The notes beneath the pieces were generated by a model that was not told the DNA's origin, did not search any database, and saw nothing but the letters and a program-made list of their open reading frames with translations. A stretch of 52,726 bases of DNA from an uncultured Rhizobiaceae group bacterium (GTDB taxonomy: Bacteria; Pseudomonadota; Alphaproteobacteria; Rhizobiales; Rhizobiaceae). Below are positions 10,959 through 23,094 of this stretch, piece after piece (the stretch's first letter is position 1; each line of letters starts with the position of its first letter). The stretch covers positions 1 through 52,726 of the forward strand of contig CAJQPW010000378.1 of the NCBI GenBank assembly GCA_905480295.1, given 5' to 3'. The position numbers and the translations under genes are program-made.

Positions 10959-12245
10959 ATGCTGGACAAAACACAATATTCCCCCGCTGAAGTGGCTTCG
11001 ATGATGCAGGAGCTGGGACGAAATGCCTCCGATGCTTCAAAGATTCTCGCCACGGCATCGGGTGAAAGCAAAAGCGCCGCATTGCTGGCTGCTGCTGACT
11101 CCCTTCGTGCCAATGTGCAATCCATTCTCAAGGCCAACGAAATTGATATGGCAAACGGCAAGGATCAGGGCCTGTCAAATGCCATGATGGATCGATTGAA
11201 ACTGACTGAGGAACGCGTTGCCGACATGGCAAATGCAGTGGTTTCCATCGCTGAAATGGACGATCCCGTGGGGCAGGTCATGGCCCGGTGGGAGCGGCCC
11301 AACGGGCTGGATATCTCCCGCATTCGCACGCCTTTGGGCGTGATTGGCGTGATTTATGAAAGCAGGCCAAATGTGACCGCCGATGCGGGTTCCCTGTGCC
11401 TGAAAGCCGGGAATGCCGTCATTTTGAGGGGCGGCACCGACAGTTTCAATTCGTCCCGGGCCATTCACGGCTGCATGGTGGACGGGTTAAAATCAGCCGG
11501 TCTCCCGGAAGCCGCCATTCAACTGGTTCCGATTACAGACCGGGCCGCCGTTGGCGAAATGCTCAAAGGCCTTAACGGCAGAATCGATGTCATCGTTCCC
11601 CGCGGTGGACGTGGTCTGGTGGAGCGGGTGCAAAGCGATGCCCGGGTACCGGTATTTGCCCATCTGGAGGGACTGGTCCATGTCTATGTCGACAAATCGG
11701 CCAATCTTGATATGGCGGTCGATATCATCGTCGATGCGAAACTGCGTCGCACCGGCATATGCGGTGCCGCAGAGACCCTGCTGATCGATGCCCGCGATGC
11801 CGACAGGCTGGCGGCTCCGCTGGTCGAGGCGCTGAAGCAGAGGGGCTGTGAAATTCGCGGTGATGAAGCCATTCAGAAACTGGTTCCCGATGTGAACCCG
11901 GCCAGCGACGCAGACTGGTCAACGGAATATCTCGATACCATCATCTCTGCCGGTCTGGTTGACGGTGTCGATGGGGCGATCAGGCACATCAACCGCTGGT
12001 CTTCCAATCATACCGACGCCATCATCGCCGAAGACTCCGAGGCGGTGGAACGGTTCTTCAACGAAATCGACAGCGCGATACTGATGCACAATGCATCAAC
12101 CCAGTTCGCCGATGGTGGCGAATTCGGGATGGGTGCTGAAATCGGTATTGCCACTGGCAAAATGCATGCGCGCGGGCCGGTTGGAGTCGAGCAGCTCACG
12201 AGTTTCAAATATGCCGTGCGCGGCAGTGGCCAGATCCGCGGCTGA
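10959..12245 (+). CDS. proA: Glutamate-5-semialdehyde dehydrogenase
   Basis: 428 residues. NADPH-dependent reduction of gamma-glutamyl phosphate to glutamate semialdehyde. Family motifs: [45 protein letters not shown], and the catalytic cysteine Cys268 in [13 protein letters not shown]. The C-terminus [13 protein letters not shown] is complete. Length is normal. It is coupled to proB upstream and followed within seven bases by nadD. Confidence 0.97.
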   Translation: MLDKTQYSPAEVASMMQELGRNASDASKILATASGESKSAALLAAADSLRANVQSILKANEIDMANGKDQGLSNAMMDRLKLTEERVADMANAVVSIAEMDDPVGQVMARWERPNGLDISRIRTPLGVIGVIYESRPNVTADAGSLCLKAGNAVILRGGTDSFNSSRAIHGCMVDGLKSAGLPEAAIQLVPITDRAAVGEMLKGLNGRIDVIVPRGGRGLVERVQSDARVPVFAHLEGLVHVYVDKSANLDMAVDIIVDAKLRRTGICGAAETLLIDARDADRLAAPLVEALKQRGCEIRGDEAIQKLVPDVNPASDADWSTEYLDTIISAGLVDGVDGAIRHINRWSSNHTDAIIAEDSEAVERFFNEIDSAILMHNASTQFADGGEFGMGAEIGIATGKMHARGPVGVEQLTSFKYAVRGSGQIRG

Positions 12246-12251
12246 ACGTTG

Positions 12252-12875
12252 ATGGACCGCATCCAACGCCACCACCTGCGGATGCCGCATGCCGAATCAG
12301 GACAGCGAATTGGTCTGTTTGGCGGTTCATTCAACCCGCCCCATGAAGGCCATGTTCACGTCTGCGAACAGGCGCTGCGCAAACTCAATCTGTCTCAGGT
12401 CTGGTGGTTGGTGACCCCGGGGAATCCGCTGAAAGATCATTCACAACTGGCACCTCTGGGACAGCGCCTTGCCGCCTGTGAGGCCATCATCTCCAACCCG
12501 CGCATGAAGATCACTGCGTGCGAACAATCCATGACAACCCGCTACACGTTCGACACATTGACGCGCATCGTTGAAACCAATCCCGGTGTACATTTCGTCT
12601 GGATCATGGGGGCAGACAATCTGGGTCAATTTCATCTTTGGCAGCGCTGGCGGGAGATTGCTGAATTGATGCCAATTGCAGTTATTGACCGTCCGGGGTC
12701 GACTTTATCGCTGCACTCAGCCAAGGCTGCTCGGGTCTTAGACTGGTGTCGTGTAGACGAAGACGATGCCTCCCTGTTGGCCTACACGCGACCACCCGCA
12801 TGGAGTTTTTTGCACGGGCCGCGCAATTCACTGTCATCAACCGCACTGCGGGCAAATCGCACAGAAAGTCCATAG
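12252..12875 (+). CDS. nadD: Nicotinate-nucleotide adenylyltransferase
   Basis: 207 residues. Transfers AMP to nicotinate mononucleotide in NAD synthesis. Nucleotidyltransferase signature GLFGGSFNPPHEGH at 21-34; WWLVTPGNPLK, FVWIMGADNLGQFHLWQRW and the C-terminal SSTALR (an ISSTxIR variant) are all present. The ATG at 12252 is preferred over an adjacent in-frame TTG at 12249. It belongs to the proBA-nadD-rsfS-rlmH string that is conserved in Rhizobiales. Confidence 0.94.
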   Translation: MDRIQRHHLRMPHAESGQRIGLFGGSFNPPHEGHVHVCEQALRKLNLSQVWWLVTPGNPLKDHSQLAPLGQRLAACEAIISNPRMKITACEQSMTTRYTFDTLTRIVETNPGVHFVWIMGADNLGQFHLWQRWREIAELMPIAVIDRPGSTLSLHSAKAARVLDWCRVDEDDASLLAYTRPPAWSFLHGPRNSLSSTALRANRTESP

Positions 12876-12907
12876 CCTGTTGAAACTGTCATCAATTCGG
12901 GACTATC

Positions 12908-13009
12908 ATGATTCACCTGCACCAGCGCAGGGTGAGACGTGTGAGTCGTGTAAGCACTAGCCCGGTTGTTCCTTCCGGGTCCAAAGCCACAGAAAGGCCG
13001 ATAAACTGA
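12908..13009 (+). CDS. Possible short upstream ORF overlapping rsfS
   Basis: 33 codons, ATG at 12908, very arginine-rich at the N-terminus (MIHLHQRRVRRVSRVSTS). Its TGA at 13007-13009 overlaps the proposed CTG start of rsfS as CTGA, the geometry of a coupled stop/start pair. No clear ribosome binding site is seen before it. It could be a real leader peptide controlling rsfS, or an accident; I recognise no family. Confidence 0.25.
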   Translation: MIHLHQRRVRRVSRVSTSPVVPSGSKATERPIN

Positions 13010-13386
13010 ACGCACAAACACAAACGACCAGCACAGCGTCCGACGTACAGTCCCAAACGCTTCTGGAAACAATCCTTGCCAGCCTTGATGATTCCAAGGC
13101 GGAAAACACCAACCACATCGATATCATCGGAAAATCTCCCGTTGCCGACTACATGATCGTCACCAGCGGACGGTCGCACCGTCATGTTAATGCCGTGACT
13201 GACCGCCTGTTGCGAGACCTGAAAGATGCCGGTCTCGGGACACCCAAGGTTGAGGGCGTGCCGGCCTGCGACTGGGTTTTGGTGGATACGGGTGATGTCA
13301 TCGTCCATATTTTCAGACCCGAGGTTCGCGACTTCTACAATCTTGAAAAATTGTGGTCGACCATCGCCGAAGACGAACCGGCCTGA
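13006..13386 (+). CDS. rsfS: Ribosome silencing factor RsfS (proposed CTG start)
   Basis: 126 residues from the proposed start. RsfS binds L14 and blocks subunit joining when nutrients run out. The core DIIGKSPVADYMIVTSGRSHRHVNAV, VEGVPACDWVLVDTGDVIVHIF and FYNLEKLW is intact. The first ATG in the frame (13153) would begin in the middle of the conserved domain and remove the first strand and helix. Between the in-frame stop at 12958 and 13153 there is no ATG, GTG or TTG; CTG at 13006 is the only near-cognate candidate noticed. It sits eight bases after AGAAAGG (12991-12997), an ideal ribosome binding site distance, and gives LNAQTQTTSTASDVQ, then SQTLLETILASLDDSKAE, like other RsfS N-termini. 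It is followed by rlmH. Confidence 0.85.
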   Translation: MNAQTQTTSTASDVQSQTLLETILASLDDSKAENTNHIDIIGKSPVADYMIVTSGRSHRHVNAVTDRLLRDLKDAGLGTPKVEGVPACDWVLVDTGDVIVHIFRPEVRDFYNLEKLWSTIAEDEPA

Positions 13387-13440
13387 TCCATTTCCGCACG
13401 GACATAATACGGGCCGACGGTTGAGCAGGAGGAACAGTGA

Positions 13441-13923
13441 GTGCGCCTTTGTCTCGCAGCAGTCGGCCGTTTGAAAAAAGGCCCTGAACAGGAGCTGGTT
13501 GCCCGCTACAGCGATCGCATCGGGAAAAGCGGCAAGGCTGTCGGCATCACATCACTGGACCATCTCGAAATTCCCGAAAGCCGGGCGTCCGGCAGCGCTG
13601 CTCGAAAGCAACAGGAAGCAGATGCCCTGATCGCGCGGATACCGGAAGAAGGCGTGGTTTTCTGTTTTGACGAAAGGGGAAAATCCGTCAGCAGCCGGCA
13701 ATTTGCCAACGCCATCGGCAAAGTTCTTGATGATGGCAACCCCAGTCTATCGCTGATCATCGGAGGTCCGGACGGACTTGACCCAGACCTGCGTGCCCGC
13801 TGCGACCGCGTTGTTTCCTTTGGTGAATTGACCATGCCGCATCAACTTGTGCGCATTCTGGTTCTCGAGCAGGCCTATCGTGCTGTCACCATTTTGACCA
13901 ATCATCCCTACCATCGCGACTGA
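13441..13923 (+). CDS. rlmH: 23S rRNA (pseudouridine1915-N3)-methyltransferase RlmH
   Basis: 160 residues, GTG start behind a strong AGGAGGA (13427-13433). SPOUT-fold enzyme that methylates pseudouridine 1915 in helix 69 of 23S rRNA. The knot motifs SLIIGGPDGLDPDLRARC and SFGELTMPHQLVRILVLEQAYRA, and the C-terminal HPYHRD, are complete. rsfS and rlmH are adjacent in many bacteria, and both act on the large subunit. Confidence 0.97.
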   Translation: MRLCLAAVGRLKKGPEQELVARYSDRIGKSGKAVGITSLDHLEIPESRASGSAARKQQEADALIARIPEEGVVFCFDERGKSVSSRQFANAIGKVLDDGNPSLSLIIGGPDGLDPDLRARCDRVVSFGELTMPHQLVRILVLEQAYRAVTILTNHPYHRD

Positions 13924-13954
13924 CGTTGATCGCCGTTCGACGGTAAAATCATGG

Positions 13955-13970
13955 TTAATTGAACCTTAAC
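13955..13970 (+). promoter_or_regulatory. CtrA box upstream of the envC-ctpA cluster
   Basis: TTAA (13955-13958), 7 bases, TTAAC (13966-13970): an exact match to the alphaproteobacterial CtrA full-site consensus TTAA-N7-TTAAC. It lies 45 bases before the ATG of the EnvC-like gene and after rlmH, where a promoter for the division/envelope cluster would be expected. Confidence 0.6.
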
Positions 13971-14014
13971 ATCCCATCACCTATGGTGGGACAACCGAAG
14001 GTTCACCGGCTGCT

Positions 14015-15409
14015 ATGTGCCCGTTCATGAATTCCAAGCTACGCCTTGTTCTGAAAACCTCAACGATTGCACTCGCCGTGCTTTCCGCAGCCACATGCCC
14101 GGTTCTGGCTCAACAAGCCCCACCAACAAAACAGTCGCAATCACTCGAGCTGGAATCGGTCCAGCAGGACATTGAAAATACCAAACGACGGCAACAGGAG
14201 TTGCTTGCTGAAATAAAAGCCCTCGATCGTGATGTTGGTGCCATCAACCGCGCTCTCATCGAATCAGCCAAACGGGGACAGGCTCTGGAAACACACATTT
14301 CCAAAGTCGAAGTAAATTTGAAGAAACTGACCGACACCCAGCGCGGATTGCGAAATTCGCTGTCACAGAAACGGGGTCTGTTGAGCGATGTGCTGGGCAC
14401 GTTACAACGGATGGGGAAAAACCCACCACCAGCCCTGCTGGTTCAACCAGAAGATGTTCTGGCTTCGATTCGCAGCTCCATGCTCCTGGGGGCCGTTGTC
14501 CCGCAGATCAAATCCGAGACCAATGCCCTGTTTGCAGAACTAACGGCGTTACGAGAGATTTCCCAATCCGTCGAGCAGGAAAAGCGTGAACTGGCAAGCA
14601 GCCTCAATGCCCTTGCAGAAGACGAAGCGCGCCTGACGCTGCTGGTCGACGAAAAGCAACAGATTGCGTTCAAATCGCGCGAAGATCTCATCACAGAGCG
14701 CAACCGCGCCGCCCAACTGGCGCAAAGAGCCAAATCTCTCAAAGAATTGATCCGAAGTCTGGAGAGCCAGATTGCATCGGCTGCCGCTGCAGCCCGCGCC
14801 GCAAGGTTGGCCGATGAACGCAGGGTCAGCCGTGAGGTCGAACGGTTGAAAAAGGCCCGAGAAAGGCTTGAATCCGGTGATACATCAACCGGGTCCGATA
14901 CTCTGGTTTCAAACGCATCCAATCCGGCTCGAATCGAACCGGCGATTGCGTTCAGCAAGGCAAAAGGAACCCTGTTGAAACCGGTAAGCGGCGAACATGT
15001 CTATGGTTTCGGCGATCCAGTCAGTGGGTCCAAACGCAGCCAAAACATTGGCATCGTCACCCGTCCCAACGCCCGCGTGTTGTCACCGGTGGACAGCTGG
15101 GTGGTCTATGCCGGTCCATTTCGTTCCTACGGACAAATCCTTATTTTGAACGCAGGTGAGAAATACCATATGATCCTGTCAGGCCTTGCACAGGTAAATG
15201 TTGAACCGGGACGCTTTGTCCTGGCCGGCGAACCCATCGGGCGCATGGGTCTGAAACGGTTTGCCGCAGCGATACCAGTAGATTTGGGTTCCAATAGACC
15301 TGTTCTGTCTGTAGAGTTGCGCAGCGATGGAAAATCGATCGATCCGGCCCCCTGGTGGGCCATCCGCCAAAGCGCGGAGACTCAATCCAACCCCGAGCGG
15401 GGCACGTAA
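14015..15409 (+). CDS. EnvC-like murein hydrolase activator (degenerate LytM/M23 domain)
   Basis: 464 residues. Signal peptide at about 1-32 (ending VLAQQ), so periplasmic. Residues about 40-285 are heptad-rich, Lys/Glu/Arg/Ala-rich coiled coil. Residues about 310-455 are a LytM/M23 fold (GTLLKPVSGEHVYGFGD, VLSPVDSWVVYAGPFRSYGQILIL, VLSVELRSDGKSIDPAPWW). The zinc ligands of active M23 peptidases look degraded: no HxxxD before GIVTRPNARV and no HxH near the end. This is the pattern of EnvC, which activates amidases at the septum rather than cutting itself. An in-frame ATG four codons in is an alternative start. ctpA follows 13 bases later. Confidence 0.88.
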   Translation: MCPFMNSKLRLVLKTSTIALAVLSAATCPVLAQQAPPTKQSQSLELESVQQDIENTKRRQQELLAEIKALDRDVGAINRALIESAKRGQALETHISKVEVNLKKLTDTQRGLRNSLSQKRGLLSDVLGTLQRMGKNPPPALLVQPEDVLASIRSSMLLGAVVPQIKSETNALFAELTALREISQSVEQEKRELASSLNALAEDEARLTLLVDEKQQIAFKSREDLITERNRAAQLAQRAKSLKELIRSLESQIASAAAAARAARLADERRVSREVERLKKARERLESGDTSTGSDTLVSNASNPARIEPAIAFSKAKGTLLKPVSGEHVYGFGDPVSGSKRSQNIGIVTRPNARVLSPVDSWVVYAGPFRSYGQILILNAGEKYHMILSGLAQVNVEPGRFVLAGEPIGRMGLKRFAAAIPVDLGSNRPVLSVELRSDGKSIDPAPWWAIRQSAETQSNPERGT

Positions 15410-15422
15410 GAAGGTTCAAAGT

Positions 15423-16778
15423 ATGATTCGCAAAATCTCAATGCTGATGACTGGAGCGGCACTTGGTGCGTTTTCGGCGATTGCAGTATATCAGGGCACG
15501 GATTTTGCATCCCGCGCCGATGCAGCCGGGTCCGAAACCTATCGTCAGCTCGACATCTTTGGCGACATTTTTGAACGGGTACGCTCGCAATACGTATCCA
15601 AGCCGGAAGAGCAGAAGCTCATCAAAAGCGCAATCAACGGCATGTTGCAGTCGCTCGATCCTCACTCGTCTTACCTTGATCTCAAGGAAAGCAACTCCAT
15701 GCGCGAGCAAACCAAGGGCGAATTTGGCGGCCTTGGGATTGAAGTCACCATGGAAAATGAACTGGTCAAGGTAATCACACCAATTGACGACACCCCAGCT
15801 TCCAAAGCGGGTGTTCTTGCGGGTGATCTGGTGAGCCAGATTGATGGCGAAAATGTTCGTGGCCTGTCCCTACAACAAGCGGTCGAGAAGATGCGGGGCC
15901 TCGTTAACACAGCAATTGAACTCACGATCCTGAGGGAAGGGGCCGACAAGCCTCTTAAAATCAAGATTGTACGGGCAATCATCGAACTGAAGTCGGTGAA
16001 ATTCAGAGTTGAGGGCGATGACGTTGGCTATGTCGACGTCAACGGGTTTACCGAAAAAACGCTGCCTGGTGTCGAAGATGCCATCAAGAAAATCCGTACC
16101 AAGGTTCCCGATGACAAACTCAAGGGGTATGTCCTCGACCTTCGCCTCAACCCGGGCGGCCTTCTCGGCCAGGCCATTGGCGTTTCCAATGCTTTCCTGA
16201 ACAGGGGCGAAATTGTTTCCACCCGTGGCAGAGCCAAGAATGACGTCCAGCGCAACAACGCTACCCCAGGCGATCTGACACGCGGTAAGCCGGTCATCGT
16301 GTTGATCAATGGTGGGTCAGCCAGCGCCTCAGAAATTGTTGCCGGCGCGCTGCAGGACCATCGTCGGGGAACTGTGTTGGGAACACGTTCCTTCGGAAAA
16401 GGATCCGTGCAGACCATAATCCCACTGGGTGGTGAAAATGGCGCGCTGCGCCTGACCACCGCACTTTATTACACCCCTTCCGGCTGTTCTATTCAGGGCA
16501 AGGGCATTGATCCCGATATCAGGGTGGAGCAACCTCTCCCCCAGGAACTCCAGGGACGTGTTGAAGCACGGGGAGAATCTAACCTGCGCAACTCCATCGA
16601 AGGGGAAAGCCAGGATGATTCAGGCTCTGGCTCAATTGCCTACGTGCCACCAGATCCTAAGGACGACGTTCAGTTGAACTACGCGCTGGACCTTTTGCGT
16701 GGTGTTAAAAAGGACGCGTCTTTCCCACCGGCAAAAGGAAAAGTCGTCGGAGGCGAAGAAACCTGTAAACGCGCGTGA
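15423..16778 (+). CDS. ctpA: Carboxy-terminal processing protease (S41)
   Basis: 451 residues. Exported serine protease that trims C-termini of envelope proteins and controls peptidoglycan hydrolases. N-terminal signal/anchor at about 1-35. The PDZ domain covers about 100-185 (GLGIEVTMENELVKVITPIDDTPASKAGV). The S41 core has LDLRLNPGGLL, the serine in GGSASASEIV (299-303) and the general-base lysine Lys326 in RSFGKGSVQT. The tail is rich in Ser/Glu/Gln. The ATG at 15423 has AGAAGG upstream; longer in-frame starts lie inside the preceding gene. The envC-like/ctpA/deacetylase order is conserved in Rhizobiales. Confidence 0.95.
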   Translation: MIRKISMLMTGAALGAFSAIAVYQGTDFASRADAAGSETYRQLDIFGDIFERVRSQYVSKPEEQKLIKSAINGMLQSLDPHSSYLDLKESNSMREQTKGEFGGLGIEVTMENELVKVITPIDDTPASKAGVLAGDLVSQIDGENVRGLSLQQAVEKMRGLVNTAIELTILREGADKPLKIKIVRAIIELKSVKFRVEGDDVGYVDVNGFTEKTLPGVEDAIKKIRTKVPDDKLKGYVLDLRLNPGGLLGQAIGVSNAFLNRGEIVSTRGRAKNDVQRNNATPGDLTRGKPVIVLINGGSASASEIVAGALQDHRRGTVLGTRSFGKGSVQTIIPLGGENGALRLTTALYYTPSGCSIQGKGIDPDIRVEQPLPQELQGRVEARGESNLRNSIEGESQDDSGSGSIAYVPPDPKDDVQLNYALDLLRGVKKDASFPPAKGKVVGGEETCKRA

Positions 16779-16820
16779 TTGTTGGCGAAAGAATAATCGA
16801 CAAACGGAGCGACGCTGCAC

Positions 16821-18035
16821 ATGCCGCAAGTGCCGCAAGAGCCACAGATGGATGAACTCCATAAACCGCTTGGGAACGTTGAAAAAAAACGCCCCAAGCG
16901 TCCGTGGCTTCTGCCAGCAATCGGTGTGATTGCCATTGGTTTGGTTGCCTACGCGTCATATCTGGTCATCGAGGCGCGAAAAGACGGGCGCACCATCGTC
17001 GCCATCGACAGCAACGGCAGCGGCAATAATGGCAACGGTGGCGAAGAAAGCAGCGACACAAGGGGTAACAGGCAACAGGCTTCCACAGGCACCACGCCAA
17101 CAGGCAATAATGCAATTGACGAACCCTTTGATCTGAAAAAGGTAAAACCTCTCAGTCCTCTGGATCCGCTTCCCGGCAACCCGCCAGAAAACCCCGGTCC
17201 GAGCTTTAAACCAAAAACCGTACCTGCCAAACGGGTGTCCGACTGGGTGCCCCTTCCTGATCTGGTGGAAAAATCGGAATTCGGTCCTTTGCCTAAAATT
17301 TCCGATGGTGATGTCCGGCCACTCGATGCCTATTCTCAAGCCAGTGGCATGACCGGCGCCAACAGAGTAGCGATTATTGTCGGTGGGCTTGGGCTCAGCC
17401 AGACCGGCACCCAATCTGCCATAAAAAACCTGCCATCTTCCATCACCCTTGGATTTTCGCCGCTGGGCAATTCCCTGCAACGCTGGATGCAAACCGCACG
17501 CCGTGAGGGGCATGAAATTCTGCTTCAGTTGCCCATGGAACCCCTGGGCTATCCTTCCATCAATCCTGGCCCCAGAACTCTCACCAGCACCGCTACTTCC
17601 GGTGAAAACCTGATGAATCTGCGGTGGGCACTGGGACGTATGACCAACTATCCCCTGGTCATGAATTATCTGGGGGCCGGGCTCACCAGCAAACCGGAAG
17701 CCATGCGTCCGTTGCTGCAGGAAATCCGCGACAGGGGACTGGGTTACATTGACGACGGGTCGGCTTCCGCCAGCACTGCCGTCAAACTGGCTGGGGACCT
17801 CCGCCTGCCCCATGCGTCAGGCAATATTGTCATCGATTCAACCCGCAATGCCGCCCGGATGCGGGCAAACCTTCAGGTGCTGGAATCACTGGCGAAAACC
17901 AGAGGTTTTGCCATCGGTACGGCCTCAGCCTTTGATGAAAGTGTGGATGTTCTGAACGAATGGGTGAAACAGGCAAAGGAGCGCGGCATTATAATCGTCC
18001 CCGTCAGCAATCTGCTCAATGACTATGGCCGATAA
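16821..18035 (+). CDS. Divergent polysaccharide deacetylase family protein (YibQ/DUF610 type)
   Basis: 404 residues. A short cytoplasmic N-terminus is followed by one membrane helix at about 32-50 ([20 protein letters not shown]). A long linker, low in complexity and rich in Gly/Asn/Pro, runs to about residue 165. The C-terminal domain from about 175 ([84 protein letters not shown]) matches the divergent polysaccharide deacetylase family. The substrate is unknown; position after EnvC and CtpA suggests peptidoglycan. rppH overlaps its 3' end. Confidence 0.9.
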   Translation: MPQVPQEPQMDELHKPLGNVEKKRPKRPWLLPAIGVIAIGLVAYASYLVIEARKDGRTIVAIDSNGSGNNGNGGEESSDTRGNRQQASTGTTPTGNNAIDEPFDLKKVKPLSPLDPLPGNPPENPGPSFKPKTVPAKRVSDWVPLPDLVEKSEFGPLPKISDGDVRPLDAYSQASGMTGANRVAIIVGGLGLSQTGTQSAIKNLPSSITLGFSPLGNSLQRWMQTARREGHEILLQLPMEPLGYPSINPGPRTLTSTATSGENLMNLRWALGRMTNYPLVMNYLGAGLTSKPEAMRPLLQEIRDRGLGYIDDGSASASTAVKLAGDLRLPHASGNIVIDSTRNAARMRANLQVLESLAKTRGFAIGTASAFDESVDVLNEWVKQAKERGIIIVPVSNLLNDYGR

Positions 18036-18546
18036 GTCCCTGCCCGAACGCTTCAAAGACCTGCCTTACCGACCCTGCGTGGGCGTGATGGTGTTGAACC
18101 AGTCCGGTAAAGTGTGGATCGGTCAGCGCATTGCAGAACAGAATACTGAATATTCCGGTTCCCCCAAACGCTGGCAAATGCCCCAGGGCGGGGTTGACCG
18201 TAACGAAGACCCTGCAAAAGCCAGCTTAAGAGAACTGTTTGAAGAGACTGGGATTTCCAGCGTCTCACTGCTTGATCAAACCGAAGACTGGCTGACCTAC
18301 GATCTACCCGCCCATCTTTTGGGAACGGGGCTGAAGGGAAAGTATCGGGGACAAAAACAAAAGTGGTATGCCTATCGATTTCACGGGGAGGAATCTGAAA
18401 TTGCCATCAATCCACCACCTGATGGGCACACTGCCGAATTTGACGACTGGCGCTGGGAAGACATGCAGGAACTGCCTGATTTGATCGTTGAATTTAAACG
18501 CGATCTGTATCAGCAGGTCGTTTCCCGGTTTTCCCATCTAGCATAA
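18019..18546 (+). CDS. rppH: RNA pyrophosphohydrolase (Nudix)
   Basis: 175 residues (173 from a second in-frame ATG at 18025). Removes pyrophosphate from the 5' end of mRNAs and opens them to RNase E decay. The N-terminus [23 protein letters not shown] is typical of the family. The Nudix box runs [23 protein letters not shown], with the metal-binding REx2[14 protein letters not shown] and [21 protein letters not shown] complete the fold. It overlaps the deacetylase gene by 17 bases in another frame. Confidence 0.96.
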   Translation: MTMADKSLPERFKDLPYRPCVGVMVLNQSGKVWIGQRIAEQNTEYSGSPKRWQMPQGGVDRNEDPAKASLRELFEETGISSVSLLDQTEDWLTYDLPAHLLGTGLKGKYRGQKQKWYAYRFHGEESEIAINPPPDGHTAEFDDWRWEDMQELPDLIVEFKRDLYQQVVSRFSHLA

Positions 18547-18547
18547 A

Positions 18548-18576
18548 AAAACCGGCATCATAGTGATACCGGTTTT
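18548..18576. terminator. Bidirectional terminator between rppH and atpC
   Basis: AAAACCGG (18548-18555) and CCGGTTTT (18569-18576) with an inner ATCA/TGAT pair and one mismatch. The arms carry A-runs and T-runs, so the hairpin has a U-tail in both directions. It lies between convergent rppH (+) and the atp operon (-). Confidence 0.85.
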
Positions 18577-18601
18577 CAGTCTCCAAGCTGCAAGGTCAGC
18601 C

Positions 18602-19018
18602 TCAGGCTGGCAATACAACCGGTTCAAGATGATTGAGTTGGTCCAGATAGCTGCGGGCAGCCAATCTTTTTTCTTCATCTCCGGCGGCATGGTGCAGATC
18701 ATATTCTTCCTGCGCGATACGTTTTTGCTCTTCCCACAATTCCTTGGTCATGTCCTCTTTAGGAACAGCATATTCAGCCAGAACCGTGACACTTGTCGGT
18801 GTGATGTCAGCAAAGCCACCGCGCACGAAATAGGCACTCTGGGAGCCGTCACCCATGGTAACGCCAACCAGGCCGGGGCGCAGACTTGTCATCACCGCAG
18901 CATGTTTGGCCAACACACCCATATCGCCTTCAACGCCGGGTATTGTCACCATTTCAGCCTCGCCCGAAAGCAGCAAGCTTTCCGGAGAAACGAGTTCAAA
19001 TGTGAAATTCTCAGCCAT
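18602..19018 (-). CDS. atpC: ATP synthase F1 subunit epsilon
   Basis: 138 residues. Rotor subunit of F1 that couples to gamma and inhibits ATP hydrolysis. The N-terminal beta-sandwich is clear (FTFELVSPESLLLSGEAEMVTIPGVEGDMGVLAKHAAVMTSLRPG), followed by the helical hairpin at about 90-130. The ATG at 19018 is chosen because it starts MAENFTFELVSPE, the family N-terminus; an upstream in-frame codon adds 14 atypical residues. Last gene of the atpHAGDC operon, followed by the shared terminator. Confidence 0.95.
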   Translation of the reverse strand: MAENFTFELVSPESLLLSGEAEMVTIPGVEGDMGVLAKHAAVMTSLRPGLVGVTMGDGSQSAYFVRGGFADITPTSVTVLAEYAVPKEDMTKELWEEQKRIAQEEYDLHHAAGDEEKRLAARSYLDQLNHLEPVVLPA

Positions 19019-19083
19019 AACGTCTCTTGTGTTTCCATCACAGGCAGCACCGTCGGGCACTGCCTGGAATTATTGGTTCCGGA

Positions 19084-21533
<2,450 letters not shown>

Positions 21534-21564
21534 AGGGGCCTTTCCTCACCTTATCCGTTGTTGC

Positions 21565-23094
21565 TTAGCTGAAACCCTTGGCGAATGCATCAATGGCGCT
21601 CTTCAAAGTGGCTGTGAGATCGTCATCCAGCGCCTTCTTGGTACCAATTGCATTCAGCAGGTCTGCGTGGTCGGAACGAAGGGAAGCCAACAGGCCTTCT
21701 TCAAACGCACCCACACGGTTTACCGGAAGCTCGTCGAGATATCCGTTCACACCAGCATAAAGCACCGCAACCTGCTCTTCAGTTTTCAACGGAGAGAACT
21801 GAGCCTGTTTAAGCAGCTCGGTCAGACGCGCACCACGGTTCAGCAAGCGCTGAGTCGAAGCATCAAGGTCGGAACCAAACTGGGCAAATGCAGCCATTTC
21901 GCGGTACTGAGCAAGCTCACCCTTGATCGAACCGGCAACCTGTTTCATCGCCTTGACCTGAGCCGCTGAACCCACGCGGGAAACCGACAGACCAACGTTC
22001 ACAGCAGGGCGGATGCCCTGGAAGAAGAGGTCGGTTTCAAGGAAGATCTGACCATCGGTGATCGAAATCACGTTGGTTGGAATAAACGCGGAAACGTCGT
22101 TGCCCTGTGTTTCAATAACAGGCAGCGCGGTCAGCGATCCGGAGCCATTGTCGTCGTTCAATTTAGCCGAACGCTCCAACAGGCGGGAGTGAAGATAGAA
22201 AACATCACCCGGATAGGCTTCACGTCCTGGCGGACGTCGCAGCAACAGGGACATCTGACGGTAAGAAACGGCCTGTTTGGAAAGGTCGTCATAACCAATA
22301 AGAGCGTGCATGCCGTTGTCACGGAAATACTCACCCATGGCGCAACCGGTGAACGGTGCCAGATACTGCATCGGAGCAGGATCAGAAGCCGTGGCCGCAA
22401 CAACAATGGAGTAGTCCATTGCACCGCGTTCTTCGAGAATTTTCACGAACTGCGCAACGGTTGAACGTTTCTGACCGATAGCGACATAGACGCAATACAG
22501 TTTATCCGTCTCATCATCACCTGCATGGGCAGGGGCCTGATTGAGGAATGTATCAAGAATAATCGCCGTTTTACCGGTCTGGCGGTCGCCAATCACAAGC
22601 TCACGCTGTCCACGACCAACAGGGATCAAAGCATCAATCGCCTTAAGACCCGTAGCCATTGGCTCATGCACCGACTTGCGGGGAATAATGCCCGGAGCCT
22701 TCACATCAACACGGGCACGATTCTTGGCCTTGATTGGACCTTTGCCGTCAATCGGGTTGCCAAGTCCGTCGACCACACGGCCGAGCAGTTCCTTGCCAAC
22801 AGGCACATCAACGATGGCGCCAGTCCGTTTGACCGTATCGCCCTCTTTAATGCCCCGGTCGTTACCAAAGATAACAACACCAACGTTGTCGGCTTCCAGG
22901 TTCAGGGCCATGCCCTGAATACCACCGGGAAATTCGACCATTTCACCGGCCTGAACTTTGTCCAGTCCGTAGACACGGGCGATACCGTCACCAACGGACA
23001 ATACTTGTCCGACTTCAGAGACTTCCGCCTCTTTACCGAAATTTTTAATCTGGTCTTTCAGAATTGCGGAAATTTCCGCAGCACGAATATCCAT
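21565..23094 (-). CDS. atpA: ATP synthase F1 subunit alpha
   Basis: 509 residues. Non-catalytic nucleotide-binding subunit. N-terminus [21 protein letters not shown]-loop [10 protein letters not shown]; Walker [14 protein letters not shown] region; the arginine finger segment [13 protein letters not shown]. Its ATG follows the atpH stop directly (TAGATG), so it is translationally coupled to atpH, and GAGG lies upstream inside atpH. Confidence 0.98.
   Translation of the reverse strand: MDIRAAEISAILKDQIKNFGKEAEVSEVGQVLSVGDGIARVYGLDKVQAGEMVEFPGGIQGMALNLEADNVGVVIFGNDRGIKEGDTVKRTGAIVDVPVGKELLGRVVDGLGNPIDGKGPIKAKNRARVDVKAPGIIPRKSVHEPMATGLKAIDALIPVGRGQRELVIGDRQTGKTAIILDTFLNQAPAHAGDDETDKLYCVYVAIGQKRSTVAQFVKILEERGAMDYSIVVAATASDPAPMQYLAPFTGCAMGEYFRDNGMHALIGYDDLSKQAVSYRQMSLLLRRPPGREAYPGDVFYLHSRLLERSAKLNDDNGSGSLTALPVIETQGNDVSAFIPTNVISITDGQIFLETDLFFQGIRPAVNVGLSVSRVGSAAQVKAMKQVAGSIKGELAQYREMAAFAQFGSDLDASTQRLLNRGARLTELLKQAQFSPLKTEEQVAVLYAGVNGYLDELPVNRVGAFEEGLLASLRSDHADLLNAIGTKKALDDDLTATLKSAIDAFAKGFS

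Noticed and set aside
16956..17813. Antisense open frame of 285 codons inside the deacetylase gene
   Set aside because: Composition is that of a shadow frame; the sense protein has clear family motifs.
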